Shown in pieces: positions 14,123-23,428 of a stretch of DNA of 40,835 bases. Every line of letters starts with the position of its first letter. The first letter of the stretch is position 1. The stretch is from contig JAHDVP010000005.1 in the NCBI GenBank assembly GCA_023384575.1, positions 130,531 to 171,365 of the forward strand, read 5' to 3'. The notes below the pieces were generated by a model, which had not been told where the DNA came from, made no database searches, and was given only the letters and a program-made list of their open reading frames with translations. This DNA comes from Acidobacteriota bacterium. Lineage in GTDB: Bacteria > Acidobacteriota > Vicinamibacteria > Vicinamibacterales > JAFNAJ01. Made by a program: the position numbers and the translations under genes.

Positions 14123-15459
14123 GTCATCGTGAAGTCGTCCATGCGCATGGCCGGGATCATCGCCGTGCCCGGCTGGTCGTAGGCCTCGCCCATGTGCATC
14201 GGCTCGGGTCGCCCGAGCATCGTGATGTTGTTCAGCCCCACGGCCGGCGACATGTTCCAGCGGAAGTTCTGCACGGGGCCGGCGATTTCGCCGTTCTCGA
14301 TCAGGAAGAGGCCGTCGCGCGTCATGCCCGTGTAGAGCAGCGTCATCATCTCCACCGGCCGGATGTACCAGAAGAACGTCACGAGGAGCCCGCGGCGGGT
14401 GTTCTTGATCATCTCCTCGAGCGAGGCCGTCCCGCCCTCCATCACGAGACTGAGGCCGGGCGGCGTGGCCGTGGGCGTCTTGCTCTGCTTCATCGCCCAG
14501 AACCGGTCGTAGTACAGGTTCCGCACGACCCCCTTCTCGATCCAGGTGACGTCGCGCGCGGCGAGGCCGTCCTGCCCCACCGGCGTCTGGCGCAGCACGG
14601 GGTGGTTGACGACGCTGCGCAGCGTGACGTTCTCGCCGAAGACCTGCTCGCCGAGCCGTGTCTGCCCCCGATCCTTCCCGCTCATGAAGCTGCGGCCCTC
14701 TTCGGCGGCCCTGGCGTTGAACGCCTGACCGGTGGCGAGCGACAGGAACCGGGCGGCCGCCCTGGGCTCGAGGATCACGGTGTACCTGCCGGGCTCGATG
14801 GCCCGCGGCTTCTGCGAGGTCAGCGCCTTGTCCGACGCGATCTCGGTGAGCCGGGCGGCATCGATCTGCGAGACGTCCTTCATGCCGGTGATGCCCGCCC
14901 AGCCAGACCCCGTGCCGTCGGGCGTGCGGCAGGTCAGGATGAAGCTCGCGTCGGCGTACCGGTAGTAGGCGAAGAGCCCCTCGGAGTTCGCCGTCGCCTC
15001 CGTCCAGTGCATCTTGGGAATGTAGCCCGCGCCGAGCACGCCCTTCTTCTCACAGATCTCGATGCTCTTCTTCACCATCTCGGCCCGCTCGCGCGGCCCG
15101 AAGTTCACGGCGTTGTCGAGCGTCGCCTCGACGGGCGCGTAGTCCTGCGGCGGCTTGACGAGCGGCATCACCTCGGGATTGTCGGGCTTGCGCTTCGCCA
15201 GTTCCTGTGCCTGCGCGATCGCGGTCTTCAGCGACGCGTCGTCGAACTGGTGCGTGATGGTCGTCGCGGTCTTCTGGCCGTGGTAGACCGTGATCGACAC
15301 CTGCTGGTCGTTCTCGATCAGGTTCGCGGTGATGCTGGAGTTGGCGTACCGCGTCGCCGCCCGCTCGCCGCCGGAGAAGTCGACCTCGACGGCATCGGCC
15401 TTCGCCATGTCCAGCACCTTGTCGGTGATCGCCTTCACCTGCTCGCGCGAGTAGCTCAT
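14101..15459 (-). CDS. pmbA: TldD/PmbA-family protein, PmbA-like partner
   Basis: TldD and PmbA (TldE) form a heterodimeric metalloprotease known from microcin B17 maturation and CcdA degradation; only TldD carries the zinc site. The 452-residue protein has the family's N-terminal alpha/beta domain (MSYSREQVKAITDKVLDMA..., ADAVEVDFSGGERAATRYAN) and the C-terminal beta-rich domain. That domain includes LPM-free IEPGRYTVILEPRA, GLSLVMEGG and the tail PAMRMDDFTMTSISPAV. It lacks an HExxxH motif, as expected for the PmbA subunit, and has no signal peptide. It lies 63 nt downstream of TldD in one operon. If TldD is exported by Tat, this subunit could ride along in the folded complex; that is inference. 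Confidence 0.85.
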   Translation of the reverse strand: MSYSREQVKAITDKVLDMAKADAVEVDFSGGERAATRYANSSITANLIENDQQVSITVYHGQKTATTITHQFDDASLKTAIAQAQELAKRKPDNPEVMPLVKPPQDYAPVEATLDNAVNFGPRERAEMVKKSIEICEKKGVLGAGYIPKMHWTEATANSEGLFAYYRYADASFILTCRTPDGTGSGWAGITGMKDVSQIDAARLTEIASDKALTSQKPRAIEPGRYTVILEPRAAARFLSLATGQAFNARAAEEGRSFMSGKDRGQTRLGEQVFGENVTLRSVVNHPVLRQTPVGQDGLAARDVTWIEKGVVRNLYYDRFWAMKQSKTPTATPPGLSLVMEGGTASLEEMIKNTRRGLLVTFFWYIRPVEMMTLLYTGMTRDGLFLIENGEIAGPVQNFRWNMSPAVGLNNITMLGRPEPMHMGEAYDQPGTAMIPAMRMDDFTMTSISPAV

Positions 15460-15522
15460 CTCGTCCTCGATCTCCTGAACACCCTCGTTCCCGATGGCTC
15501 GTCGGCGTCTGCGCCTGCCGCG

Positions 15523-17142
15523 TCAGGCGAAGGCCGTGCCGACCATGACCCTGCGAATCAGACACGGCGACGACCCGTGCGACGGCCAGTTCGACTGCAC
15601 CGGCTGCCCCTTGGCGTCACCGTCCATGCCGTGGTGCTCCCAGGCCTCGGGCGGACCCACGGCGTCGAGGTTGGCCCAGAAGTCGGTCGTGATGGCGTTG
15701 TAGCTGAAATCGGTGACCATCCGCGTCTTCTTGCCGTTCTTGATCTCCCAGAACGCGTTGCCGCCGAACTGTCCGTTGTACCGCTGCTGGTCGATGCTGA
15801 AGCTGCCGGTGCCGTCGACGAGCACGCCGTCCTTCACGTCGGCGATCATCTGCTCGACGGTGGGCGATCCCGGCGGGCCCGGCTCCATCTGGATGTTCGG
15901 CATCCGGAGGAACGGATAGTTGCGCCAGTGGTTCGCGAAGGTGCAGCCGCGGCTCTCCTTCTCGCCCATGTAGTGCGCGGTCTCGCGGTTCGTCTGCAGG
16001 CCGACGAGAATGCCGTCTTTGACGATCTGCCACTTCTGCCCTTTCACTCCGTCGTCGTCGTAGCCAACCGTCGCCATCGCACCCTCGAACGTTCGATCGG
16101 CGACGACGTTGAAGAGCTTCGACCCGTAGACCAGCTTGCCCACGTCCTTGAGGGAGATGAAGCTCGTCCCGGCGTAGTTGGCCTCGTAGCCCACGACGCG
16201 GTCGAGCTCCGTCGGGTGCGCGATGATCTCGTGAATGGTCAGCTGCATGTGCGACGGCATGAGCACGAGGTCCTTGAGGCCGCTGCCGACGGGCTGCGCC
16301 ATCGCGTGCTCCACCGCCTCGGCCGCCACCCGCTCGGCGTGGTCGCCGAGCCGCGCGTTCGGCAGGTGCTCGTAGCCGCGTGACGCACTGCTCGGGCTGT
16401 GGAAGCGTGTCTTCACCTGACTGCCGTGGCGCGCAGTCGCGTTGCACTGACAGCTCGTGTAGTAGATCAGCTGTTCGATGAACGAGCCCTCGCTCGTCGC
16501 GAGGAACTTCCACTCCCGCTTGAAGCCGGCCTGCGCCGCGCCGAAGAGCACGTTCGGCTGCTTCTGGATCGCCAGCGACACCTCCGTGAGGTGCGCGATC
16601 TTCTCCTCGAGCGGCACGTCGAACGGGTCGACCTCGCAGGGGCCCTTCCAGAAGTCGTCGTAGGCCGGCACCGGGGCCAGCTGCACGTCGAAGCGCTTGG
16701 CCAGGGCGCTCGCCTTGGCGACGTCGGCAGCGAGCGCCGTCACCCGACGGATCTCGTCGGGCGTGACGATGGGGCTGCTCGCAAAGCCCCACACGCCGCT
16801 GTGAATGACGCGCACGCCGAAGCCGTAGGTCTCGACCACGGCGCCGTCGCCGCCGCCGAAACCGCCGAACGAGGCGAATCCCCCGCTGCCGAGCCGGCCG
16901 TTGCGCACGACGATGGCCTGCTGCTCGTTGCGGGTGAACCGGATGTCGGCGTAGCTGCAGCCGAGCCCCTTCGCCGCGCCGAGCGCCAGCTCGCTCCACT
17001 CGCGGTACTTCGGGTTGCGGAGGTCGAGCGGCGCCACGAGCGCCTGCGGGCGGGCGAGCCACCCCGGCGCCCCCAGCACGACCGCGCCCGCGCCGAGCGT
17101 CTTCATGAACTCCCGTCGACTGTGTCTCATCGTCATTCGCAC
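15523..17142 (-). CDS. tldD: Tat-exported TldD-family metalloprotease
   Basis: This 539-residue protein has a twin-arginine leader (SRREFMKTLGAGAVVLG, about residues 8-24) and then the TldD fold. The zinc motif is HEIIAH, with H304, E305 and H309, in TIHEIIAHPTELDRVVGYE. The C-terminus has GDAKGQPVQSNWPSHGSSP, the TldD tail motif. Family members are usually cytoplasmic and ~480 residues, so the Tat signal and the inserted Phe/Gly-rich loop (about 85-100, SGGFASFGGFGGG) are notable. The start is uncertain among GTG 17142, ATG 17136 and ATG 17130; the last begins MRHSRREF and gives the most typical leader. PmbA follows, and a relic of another TldD lies beyond that. Confidence 0.87.
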   Translation of the reverse strand: MRMTMRHSRREFMKTLGAGAVVLGAPGWLARPQALVAPLDLRNPKYREWSELALGAAKGLGCSYADIRFTRNEQQAIVVRNGRLGSGGFASFGGFGGGDGAVVETYGFGVRVIHSGVWGFASSPIVTPDEIRRVTALAADVAKASALAKRFDVQLAPVPAYDDFWKGPCEVDPFDVPLEEKIAHLTEVSLAIQKQPNVLFGAAQAGFKREWKFLATSEGSFIEQLIYYTSCQCNATARHGSQVKTRFHSPSSASRGYEHLPNARLGDHAERVAAEAVEHAMAQPVGSGLKDLVLMPSHMQLTIHEIIAHPTELDRVVGYEANYAGTSFISLKDVGKLVYGSKLFNVVADRTFEGAMATVGYDDDGVKGQKWQIVKDGILVGLQTNRETAHYMGEKESRGCTFANHWRNYPFLRMPNIQMEPGPPGSPTVEQMIADVKDGVLVDGTGSFSIDQQRYNGQFGGNAFWEIKNGKKTRMVTDFSYNAITTDFWANLDAVGPPEAWEHHGMDGDAKGQPVQSNWPSHGSSPCLIRRVMVGTAFA

Positions 17143-17163
17143 CGTGGGAATGGGTTCGGGGCG

Positions 17164-17192
17164 ATCCTGATGGCGCGCCGCAACCGTGTCAA
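17164..17192 (-). promoter_or_regulatory. Promoter candidate for tldD-pmbA
   Basis: On the minus strand a perfect TTGACA (17187-17192) precedes a 17-nt spacer and CAGGAT (17164-17169), a weak -10. The leader would be 15-27 nt depending on the start codon. TGTCA occurs twice nearby (17187-17191 and 17202-17206), which might matter for regulation. Confidence 0.4.
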
Positions 17193-17217
17193 GTCATGAA
17201 ATGTCACACGCGCGTCG

Positions 17218-19035
17218 TCACGCGGCGCCCCGCCGGCGGCGCAGCCACCACTCGCCTCCGGCGCACGCGGCGAAGAGAGCGAGCCACCACGCCCGACGGG
17301 CAGGGTGGAACGGAAGATCCCGCGTGACGGCAGCCGACGCGGCGAGCGCCGCCAGCCGCGTGGTCAAGGGGCCGAGATCGTGCGCGTCGACCACCACTCC
17401 CTCGTGCGCGGCGGCCAGGCGGGCCGCGTCGTCGGGTGACCGCCGTGAGCCCGCACCAGACGACCGCACCGCAACGGGCACGCTGCCCTCGACGGAGGCG
17501 TCCGCCAGCCGCACCGACAGCACGTGGTCGCCAGCCTCGTCGGGCGCCGCCCACTCGCCGCGCCATCGCCCGGGCGCCACGGGCCAGATGCTGACCGGGG
17601 CCGGCGTGCCCGCGCCCCCGCCCGTGGTCGACGCGCTCAGCCGTCGCCCACCGCCGGCCAGCCAGACATCGGCCCGCACGACGGCCTCGAATGCGATGCG
17701 CTCGCCGGTCGCCACCGCGGGCCGGTCGACCCGCAGGGCCACGGCCGCAGGCGCGTCGGCGGCGATCTGCTCGACGATGTCCCCCCACACGTCGCTGAAT
17801 CGCGACCGTGACGGCTCGCGATACCTCCACGCGTCGAGTGCCGTCGAGATGACGACCCGCCCTGTCCCGAGCGGCCACGACGCCAGCAGCGGCACCACGC
17901 GGCCTCCGTCGACCACCTCCACGAGCGAGGTCGCCCTCCCCTCTGGATCGAGATCGACGACATCCGAGACGACCAGCGGTGGTACCTCGCCGTCAACGAC
18001 ACCCGGGCGGCCGGTCCAGCGTCCGGGCCGTGGCGTCGACCACTCGCGGCGTCGCCCGTCGCCCGCGCCAATCCAGCGCCGCCACGCGCCGCCGGCCGCC
18101 TCGTCGAGCACGACGAACACGGCACCGCCCCGGTGGCGGGCGAACCGCTCGAGGCCCGCGACCTCGGGCCCGGCGAGCAGGTCTGGGGCGCCGACGACCA
18201 CGGCCTCGAAGGCGGCCAGCGTCGCCGTATCGGCGAGCGTGACGCGCGTGTCTCCGCGCGCCACGTGAATTCCGCGCGACACGCGCGTCGCGGCTTCGAC
18301 GTCGACGCGCCCGCCGTCTTCGAGCGCGCGCCTGACGAACGTGGTCGCCCACGACGGACGGGGTTCGTAGACGAGGACGCGCGGCCGACGCTGCGAGACG
18401 ACGACGTCGACGAGAGCCGGCGGCTCTCCCGCCTCCGACGCGTCGTCGCCCATGCCCTCGAGGGTCACCGACCACGTGGCGACGCCGGGTCGCACGGGCA
18501 ACACGGTGATCACGTGCGTCTCGATCGGCGAGGCGGGCGGTTCGAGGCCCTGCCGGGCAATCTCGACGCCCGACTCACGAACGACGAGCGAGACGGGGTA
18601 AGCCGCCGCGTCCCGCCGCACGCGAGCGGCGAGCGAGACCGGGCTTCCGACGACCGGCATCCGCAGCGGCGCGGCGACCCTGACGGCCGGGTCACCGGCG
18701 GCGGCGGCCGCCGGCGGCACCACGAGCGATGCCGATACGCGATCGGGCCAGAAGTCGCCCTCGGGCCAGGTGTCGCCAACGAACACGTAGTGCGACGCCC
18801 CGCTCGCCGGCCCCTGGATCACCTCCACGGCCTCGCCGAGCGCCGCGCGGAGTCTCGAGCCGACGACGTCGGCCGCGGCGTCGTGGGCCCCTCCGCGCCC
18901 GGCCCAGTCGAGATCGGCCGATTCGACGACCGCGATGCGCACGGGGACGCGGCTTGCGACCGACACCGCGGGATTCCACAGCGCCAGGAGGGCAAGACCC
19001 CATGCCGTGAGCCGCAGCGCCGGCGCGAGGGTCAT
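17218..19035 (-). CDS. Membrane protein with glutamine-amidotransferase-like fold, last gene of the MoxR operon
   Basis: This 605-residue protein starts with a hydrophobic helix (residues 7-26, ALRLTAWGLALLALW) and ends with another (about 575-592) followed by RRRR. Between them lie a long, probably periplasmic region with Ig-like beta strands and a Rossmann-like segment (RVLVYEPRPSWATTFVRRALE ... AVVVGAPDLLAG). The segment resembles the amidotransferase-like domain seen in large proteins of BatA/VWA clusters. I see no catalytic Cys-His pair, so it is probably not an enzyme. It overlaps the upstream gene by 4 nt (ATGA), which fixes the start at 19035. The function is unknown; the context suggests a cell-envelope complex served by the MoxR ATPase. 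Confidence 0.7.
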   Translation of the reverse strand: MTLAPALRLTAWGLALLALWNPAVSVASRVPVRIAVVESADLDWAGRGGAHDAAADVVGSRLRAALGEAVEVIQGPASGASHYVFVGDTWPEGDFWPDRVSASLVVPPAAAAAGDPAVRVAAPLRMPVVGSPVSLAARVRRDAAAYPVSLVVRESGVEIARQGLEPPASPIETHVITVLPVRPGVATWSVTLEGMGDDASEAGEPPALVDVVVSQRRPRVLVYEPRPSWATTFVRRALEDGGRVDVEAATRVSRGIHVARGDTRVTLADTATLAAFEAVVVGAPDLLAGPEVAGLERFARHRGGAVFVVLDEAAGGAWRRWIGAGDGRRREWSTPRPGRWTGRPGVVDGEVPPLVVSDVVDLDPEGRATSLVEVVDGGRVVPLLASWPLGTGRVVISTALDAWRYREPSRSRFSDVWGDIVEQIAADAPAAVALRVDRPAVATGERIAFEAVVRADVWLAGGGRRLSASTTGGGAGTPAPVSIWPVAPGRWRGEWAAPDEAGDHVLSVRLADASVEGSVPVAVRSSGAGSRRSPDDAARLAAAHEGVVVDAHDLGPLTTRLAALAASAAVTRDLPFHPARRAWWLALFAACAGGEWWLRRRRGAA

Positions 19036-21164
19036 CGCCGGCCTCCTGCCGGGCGCGACGCCTCGGCCAGTTCCCCCGCGACGGCCCCCGCCGGTGGCGT
19101 CCACGCGGTGGGCGCTCGCTGGTGCCACGCCCGGACCTCCGATGCCGCCGCGTCGAGCGCCCGGCGTGTGTCGTGCGAATCGAGCGCCGGACCGCGCGCC
19201 GCCTCGAGCACACCCTGCGCGGCTCTCGCCAGGCGCTCGGACGCGGGGTCGAGCGCGAGCACGCGCTCGGCCATCGCGGCCATCGGCTCGCGCCACTCGT
19301 CGAACGATCCCGTCGACGACACCCTGGCGGCGAGCTCGACGAGGCGCGCGAGGATGGCCACCACGGGGTGCTCGTCGACGGCCCCGTCGGCCGCGTCTCG
19401 CCCGATCGAGCGGGGCACCTCGGCCAGCTCGCCCGTCAGGCGGCGCGACGCGTCGATCCGCGCCCGGACGGGCAGCGTGCGCAGGATGTAGCGGCTGCGC
19501 CCGAACGCGCGCTGGAGCATCTCGATGGCCGATCGCTGCGCCGGCAGCGCCTCGGCCGTGTCGGCGGTGTTGAGCGCCCGTTCGGAGACGCTCATGAACT
19601 GAATCGCGCGAATCAGTTCCTGCCGTCCCTGGTTCTCGAGCCGCCCCTCCTGGATTTCGTGGGAGTGCGCGGCCTCCTCTTCTTCGTCTTCGACGTCGCC
19701 GCCCATCATGAAGACGAACTCCGCCCGCACCATTCGCTGTTCGGCGGCGATCGCCATCGACGCCTCGACCAGGGTTTCGCGCCCGAGCGAGGCGCGCCGG
19801 GCGTGCAGGCGCTCGGTCTTCACCAGCACCATCTGCTGGCTCAGCGCGAACCGCGCCTGGTCGTCTGGCAGTTCGAAATCCGCCGCCGCGGCGAGCCGCG
19901 GCGGCGCAATCTCGACGAGGTAGGTCTCCGAGGCGCCGAAACGGGCCGGGCCGGGCTGCCGGTCGGCCGCCACGGCTCGATACACGACGGCGTCACCCGG
20001 CTGCACGCCGAGGGCGCTCAGCGGCAACTGCCCCGTCGCTTGCCAGCGCCGCGGCGAGTCGCGCACGACCGCGAGCGGCAGCTCGCCCTCGGTGAAGTCG
20101 AACGTCTCACCCGATCCCGACGCGATCGTATACGCGAGGGTCAGGCTCGCCAGGCCGAAGTCGTCCTCGGCATCGACGACGAGCGCGATGTCGCGCCGGC
20201 CATCGGCGAGCACGAGATCGTGCCCCGGCGTGGTCAGGCGTACGAGCGGCGAGCGGTCGCCCGACGCGTGCACGCCGATGAGGCGGCGGGCCGGCACCGG
20301 GTGCCCCGCCGTGTCCTCGCCCTCGACGTGGAGCGCGAGGTACCCCGTCTCGAGCGCCTCGTACTCACCCTCGAACCGGCCAGCGAGCGACCGGCTGAGC
20401 ACGGTCGCGGAGCCTCGGTGATCGGCCATGACGACGCGCCCGCCGACGGCGTCGACGACGACGGCGACCCGACTGCCGACGAGCACCGACACGCGATCGG
20501 GATCGACGGCCTCGAACGGGTCGAGTCCGGTGTGAGGCGGTGGTGTCACGACGAGCCGGACGCGATCGATCGAGGCGGCCGCGGATCCGGCCCCCTCCAA
20601 CGAATGCGGCGGACCGGCAGCTGCCTCGGAAGCGGGGTACCCGTCCGTCGACCAGGCGCCCGTGGCGGTCGCGAGCCACGCCGCGGCGACCACCGCGCCG
20701 GCCACGCACGCCGCGACACCCGGTGTGAGCGGAGCCATCTCGGAGAGGTCGGCGTCGGACAGCGCCCGGCGCGTGGCCCGCCCCAGACGGTGCCGGACGT
20801 ACGTGGGCGCGTCGAGCGCCCCGGTGGCGACCTCGAAGAGCGTGACCAGCTGGTTCCGGAGCGCCGGCACGTGGCCGTCGATCCACGACAGGGCCCTGGC
20901 CCGGCGTCGGAGGCGGACGTCGGCCCACAGCGCCGCGGCGACGACCACGACGCCCACCGTGACCGCCAGTCCGAGCGCGGGTCCCCCGCCGCGAACCGCC
21001 GTCCAGCCCAGGCCGAAGGCACTCGCTATCGTCAGCCCCGCGCCATGCGCCACGGCCAGCCGTCCGACGAGCAGCCTCCGGTGAACTCGCGCGACGGCCG
21101 CCCACACGTCGGCCTCCGCGTCGAGTCGCGCTTCGAGCGCGGCTCGCTCGAGATCACGCCACAC
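19032..21164 (-). CDS. Large DUF4175-like membrane protein of the MoxR operon
   Basis: This 710-residue protein has two closely spaced hydrophobic helices near 40-80 and a third at about 148-168. A long extracytoplasmic part follows, with beta-rich Ig-like stretches (about 200-420), and then a helical, Glu-rich C-terminal half. That half contains the acidic run GGDVEDEEEEAAHSHEIQEG around residue 500 and the phrase RQELIRAIQFMSVSERALN. This layout matches DUF4175-type proteins found with BatA/MoxR genes. The GTG start at 21164 lies inside the end of the BatA-like gene (11-nt overlap). No enzymatic motif was recognised. The role is probably as a structural or substrate-binding partner in an envelope complex. 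Confidence 0.7.
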   Translation of the reverse strand: MWRDLERAALEARLDAEADVWAAVARVHRRLLVGRLAVAHGAGLTIASAFGLGWTAVRGGGPALGLAVTVGVVVVAAALWADVRLRRRARALSWIDGHVPALRNQLVTLFEVATGALDAPTYVRHRLGRATRRALSDADLSEMAPLTPGVAACVAGAVVAAAWLATATGAWSTDGYPASEAAAGPPHSLEGAGSAAASIDRVRLVVTPPPHTGLDPFEAVDPDRVSVLVGSRVAVVVDAVGGRVVMADHRGSATVLSRSLAGRFEGEYEALETGYLALHVEGEDTAGHPVPARRLIGVHASGDRSPLVRLTTPGHDLVLADGRRDIALVVDAEDDFGLASLTLAYTIASGSGETFDFTEGELPLAVVRDSPRRWQATGQLPLSALGVQPGDAVVYRAVAADRQPGPARFGASETYLVEIAPPRLAAAADFELPDDQARFALSQQMVLVKTERLHARRASLGRETLVEASMAIAAEQRMVRAEFVFMMGGDVEDEEEEAAHSHEIQEGRLENQGRQELIRAIQFMSVSERALNTADTAEALPAQRSAIEMLQRAFGRSRYILRTLPVRARIDASRRLTGELAEVPRSIGRDAADGAVDEHPVVAILARLVELAARVSSTGSFDEWREPMAAMAERVLALDPASERLARAAQGVLEAARGPALDSHDTRRALDAAASEVRAWHQRAPTAWTPPAGAVAGELAEASRPAGGRR

Positions 21165-22512
21165 GACTCACCTCACTCGAGGCCGCCGGAGCTTGCGCCG
21201 TGCGATCGTCGACTCGCCTGCGCCACCGGCCTTCGACCGCGAGCAGGACCACGACGAGGCCCCAGAACCAGCGGGCGTCGTCGGCGTCGGCGTGCACGAA
21301 GCGGTCTCTTCCAGGCTCGGCCGCCTCACGCGACCACTCCGCCCGTCGATCGGCCGGCCAGGGCGCCAGGGCTGCCGCCGGCGCGGCATCGGGCCACGAT
21401 CGCGCCTCGATAGCGGCTGCCATCAGCGTCGCTCCACAGACCGACCCGGGATCCGCCCGCGAGACGACCACCGGGCGTCCCGCGCGTTCACCGCCGAGCA
21501 GCAGTGGGTCGCCCGACGCCCAGGCGGCGATGGGCCACAATCCTTCGGGAGGTGTGCCGGGCGCTCGGCGGGCGCCGGCACTCGCGCAGGCCGACGCCAC
21601 TGCAGCGCGCTCTGCCTCTCGCGCGAGACGCGCCAGGAAGCGCGCCGGCCCGGCGGTCGGGGTCGCCACCTCGTCGAGCGGCCAGGCATCGGCTTCTCTC
21701 GAGACCACGCGCCACTCGATCGGCGGCGCGGCGGTCAGGCGCGCCCCCGCCGACAGGGCGGCCCGGCGGGCGCGCTCGGCGGCTGGGCGATCGTCCGGCG
21801 GCGCGCTCAGCGTCAGGATCGCATCGGGATTGACGACGCCGGCGTCCACGAAGGCCGCGCGCACGATGTGCTCGTCGCGCGCCACCGTGGTGGTCCAGTG
21901 ACGCACGTCGTCTCCGGCCGGGGCGAACGCCATGCGAGTCGAATCGAGGGCAGCCGGCGGCCCCGGCGCCAATTCGAGGCCGATGTCGTCGGGCAGGCGC
22001 CGGAGCGGCGTGGGATCGAAGCCGGCGTCGAGCCGCGAGGACACCACCACGACCTCGCGCCGGCCTGGCGGCACCCGCTCGAGAAACGTGAGCGCGTCGC
22101 CGATCGCCATCGCGAGGGGACCCGTGACGACGGTCGACGCGAACGCCTCGGCTCGCAGCGATTCGACCATGGTGGCGATCGGCTCTGCCGACAGCGCCGC
22201 GTCGGGGCCCCCGGGAACATCGACCACGATGGCACGCGCCACGCGGCTGTTCCAGGCGACGACCCGCCACGGGGTCACGACGACCGGGTCGGCGAGCGCC
22301 GCCACGGCGGCGACGACGATCGTCGAGCGAAGCGCGAGCAGGCCGGTATCGCTCAGGCGCCTCGCGCGCACGGCGGCCAGCGGCCGGGGCGACAGGAAAC
22401 GCAGGCTCGGAAAGGCCAGCACGGGCGCTCGTCGTCTCGAGAGCAGGTGCGCGAGCAGTGGCAGCGCGAGCGCGAGCAGCCCGAGCCAGGCCAGGGGGAA
22501 TCGCCACACCAT
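21154..22512 (-). CDS. BatA-type protein with aerotolerance-regulator N-terminal domain
   Basis: The N-terminus FPLAWLGLLALALPLLAHLLSRR followed by VLAFPSLRFL is the BatA/aerotolerance-regulator N-terminal domain: one membrane helix, a turn, then a second helix near 60-78 (LLALRSTIVVAAVAALAD). The rest of the 452-residue protein is a VWA-like Rossmann region. Its MIDAS motif is degraded: VVDVPGGPD stands where DxSxS is expected, so metal binding is doubtful. A final helix (about 415-428) precedes the basic tail. In other bacteria, Bat proteins affect stress survival and envelope integrity, without a defined biochemistry. It lies 6 nt after DUF58. Confidence 0.78.
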   Translation of the reverse strand: MVWRFPLAWLGLLALALPLLAHLLSRRRAPVLAFPSLRFLSPRPLAAVRARRLSDTGLLALRSTIVVAAVAALADPVVVTPWRVVAWNSRVARAIVVDVPGGPDAALSAEPIATMVESLRAEAFASTVVTGPLAMAIGDALTFLERVPPGRREVVVVSSRLDAGFDPTPLRRLPDDIGLELAPGPPAALDSTRMAFAPAGDDVRHWTTTVARDEHIVRAAFVDAGVVNPDAILTLSAPPDDRPAAERARRAALSAGARLTAAPPIEWRVVSREADAWPLDEVATPTAGPARFLARLAREAERAAVASACASAGARRAPGTPPEGLWPIAAWASGDPLLLGGERAGRPVVVSRADPGSVCGATLMAAAIEARSWPDAAPAAALAPWPADRRAEWSREAAEPGRDRFVHADADDARWFWGLVVVLLAVEGRWRRRVDDRTAQAPAASSEVSRVA

Positions 22513-22518
22513 GGGCGG

Positions 22519-23427
22519 TCAGCTGTGCGCGCCTCGACGCCGCCGCGCGACGAGATAGGGCCGCAGTGCGACGGCCGGCGAGACGGCCGTATCGAGCGCG
22601 ACGTAGTCGATGCCTTCGCGGGAGAGTCGATGACGACACTCGTCGCCGAAGCCGGCGAACCGCTCCTGGTAGGCCTGGCGGGCGCCGGCCGCGTCCAGCA
22701 GGATCTGTCGCCCCGTCTCGAGATCCTCCAGGCGGACGTCGCCGCGATACGGGAGGTCCCGTTCCGCCGGAGCGATGACGTGCAGCACGATGACCTCGTG
22801 TCCCATCTTGACGGCCCGACGCAGGGAGGCGAACAGGGGATCGCCGGCGTCGTAGAGGTCGCTCAGGACGATCAGCAGCCCGCGACGGCGCATCAGATCG
22901 GCGGCCCGCCGGATGGAGGCGGCGGTGTCGGTGGCGCCCTCCGCCCGCAGGCGCGCGAGCGCCACGAGCAGGCCGCGGAGGTGCCCTCGCCCCGCGCGGG
23001 GGGGCACGTAGCGGTTCACGCGCGCGCCGTAGGCGATGAGGCCCACGCTGTCGCCCTGAGCGACGAGCAGGTGCGCCAGGCTCGCGGCGGTGACCACCGC
23101 GTGACGGAGCTTCGTCACCTCGCCAGCCACGAACGCCATCGAGGCGCTGGTGTCGACCGCGAGCGCGACGAGCGTGTTGGTCGTCTCGCGATACTGCTTG
23201 GTGTACAGGCGGTCGGTGCGGGCGAAGAGCTTCCAGTCGACGTACTTCAGATCGTCGCCGGGCCGGTAGTGCCGGTACTGGCTGAATTCAGCGCTGTAGC
23301 CGTGGAAGGGGCTCCGGTGCAGTCCGGACACGAGACCGTCGACCACCAGGCGCGCGACGAGCTCGAGGTCGCCGAAGCGGGCCAGCGTCGCGGGCGCGAT
23401 GGCGGCGCCGTCGGCGTGGCCGGCCAC
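22519..23427 (-). CDS. DUF58 / VWA-like protein
   Basis: This 302-residue protein carries the DUF58 signature at residues 42-80 (HGYSAEFSQYRHYRPGDDL then KYVDWKLFARTDRLYTKQY). A von Willebrand A domain follows with an intact MIDAS start D92-T-S-A-S96. It has no hydrophobic helix, so it is cytoplasmic. DUF58 proteins nearly always sit beside MoxR ATPases and are thought to be their partners or adaptors. It starts with GTG at 23427, one nucleotide after the MoxR stop, and is followed 6 nt later by the BatA-like gene, which indicates one tightly coupled operon. Confidence 0.88.
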   Translation of the reverse strand: MAGHADGAAIAPATLARFGDLELVARLVVDGLVSGLHRSPFHGYSAEFSQYRHYRPGDDLKYVDWKLFARTDRLYTKQYRETTNTLVALAVDTSASMAFVAGEVTKLRHAVVTAASLAHLLVAQGDSVGLIAYGARVNRYVPPRAGRGHLRGLLVALARLRAEGATDTAASIRRAADLMRRRGLLIVLSDLYDAGDPLFASLRRAVKMGHEVIVLHVIAPAERDLPYRGDVRLEDLETGRQILLDAAGARQAYQERFAGFGDECRHRLSREGIDYVALDTAVSPAVALRPYLVARRRRGAHS

Positions 23428-23428
23428 G

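Noticed and set aside
14089-16383. A 764-codon plus-strand frame opposite tldD and pmbA
   Set aside because: Same GC-driven artefact; it runs straight across two recognisable minus-strand genes and has no motif.
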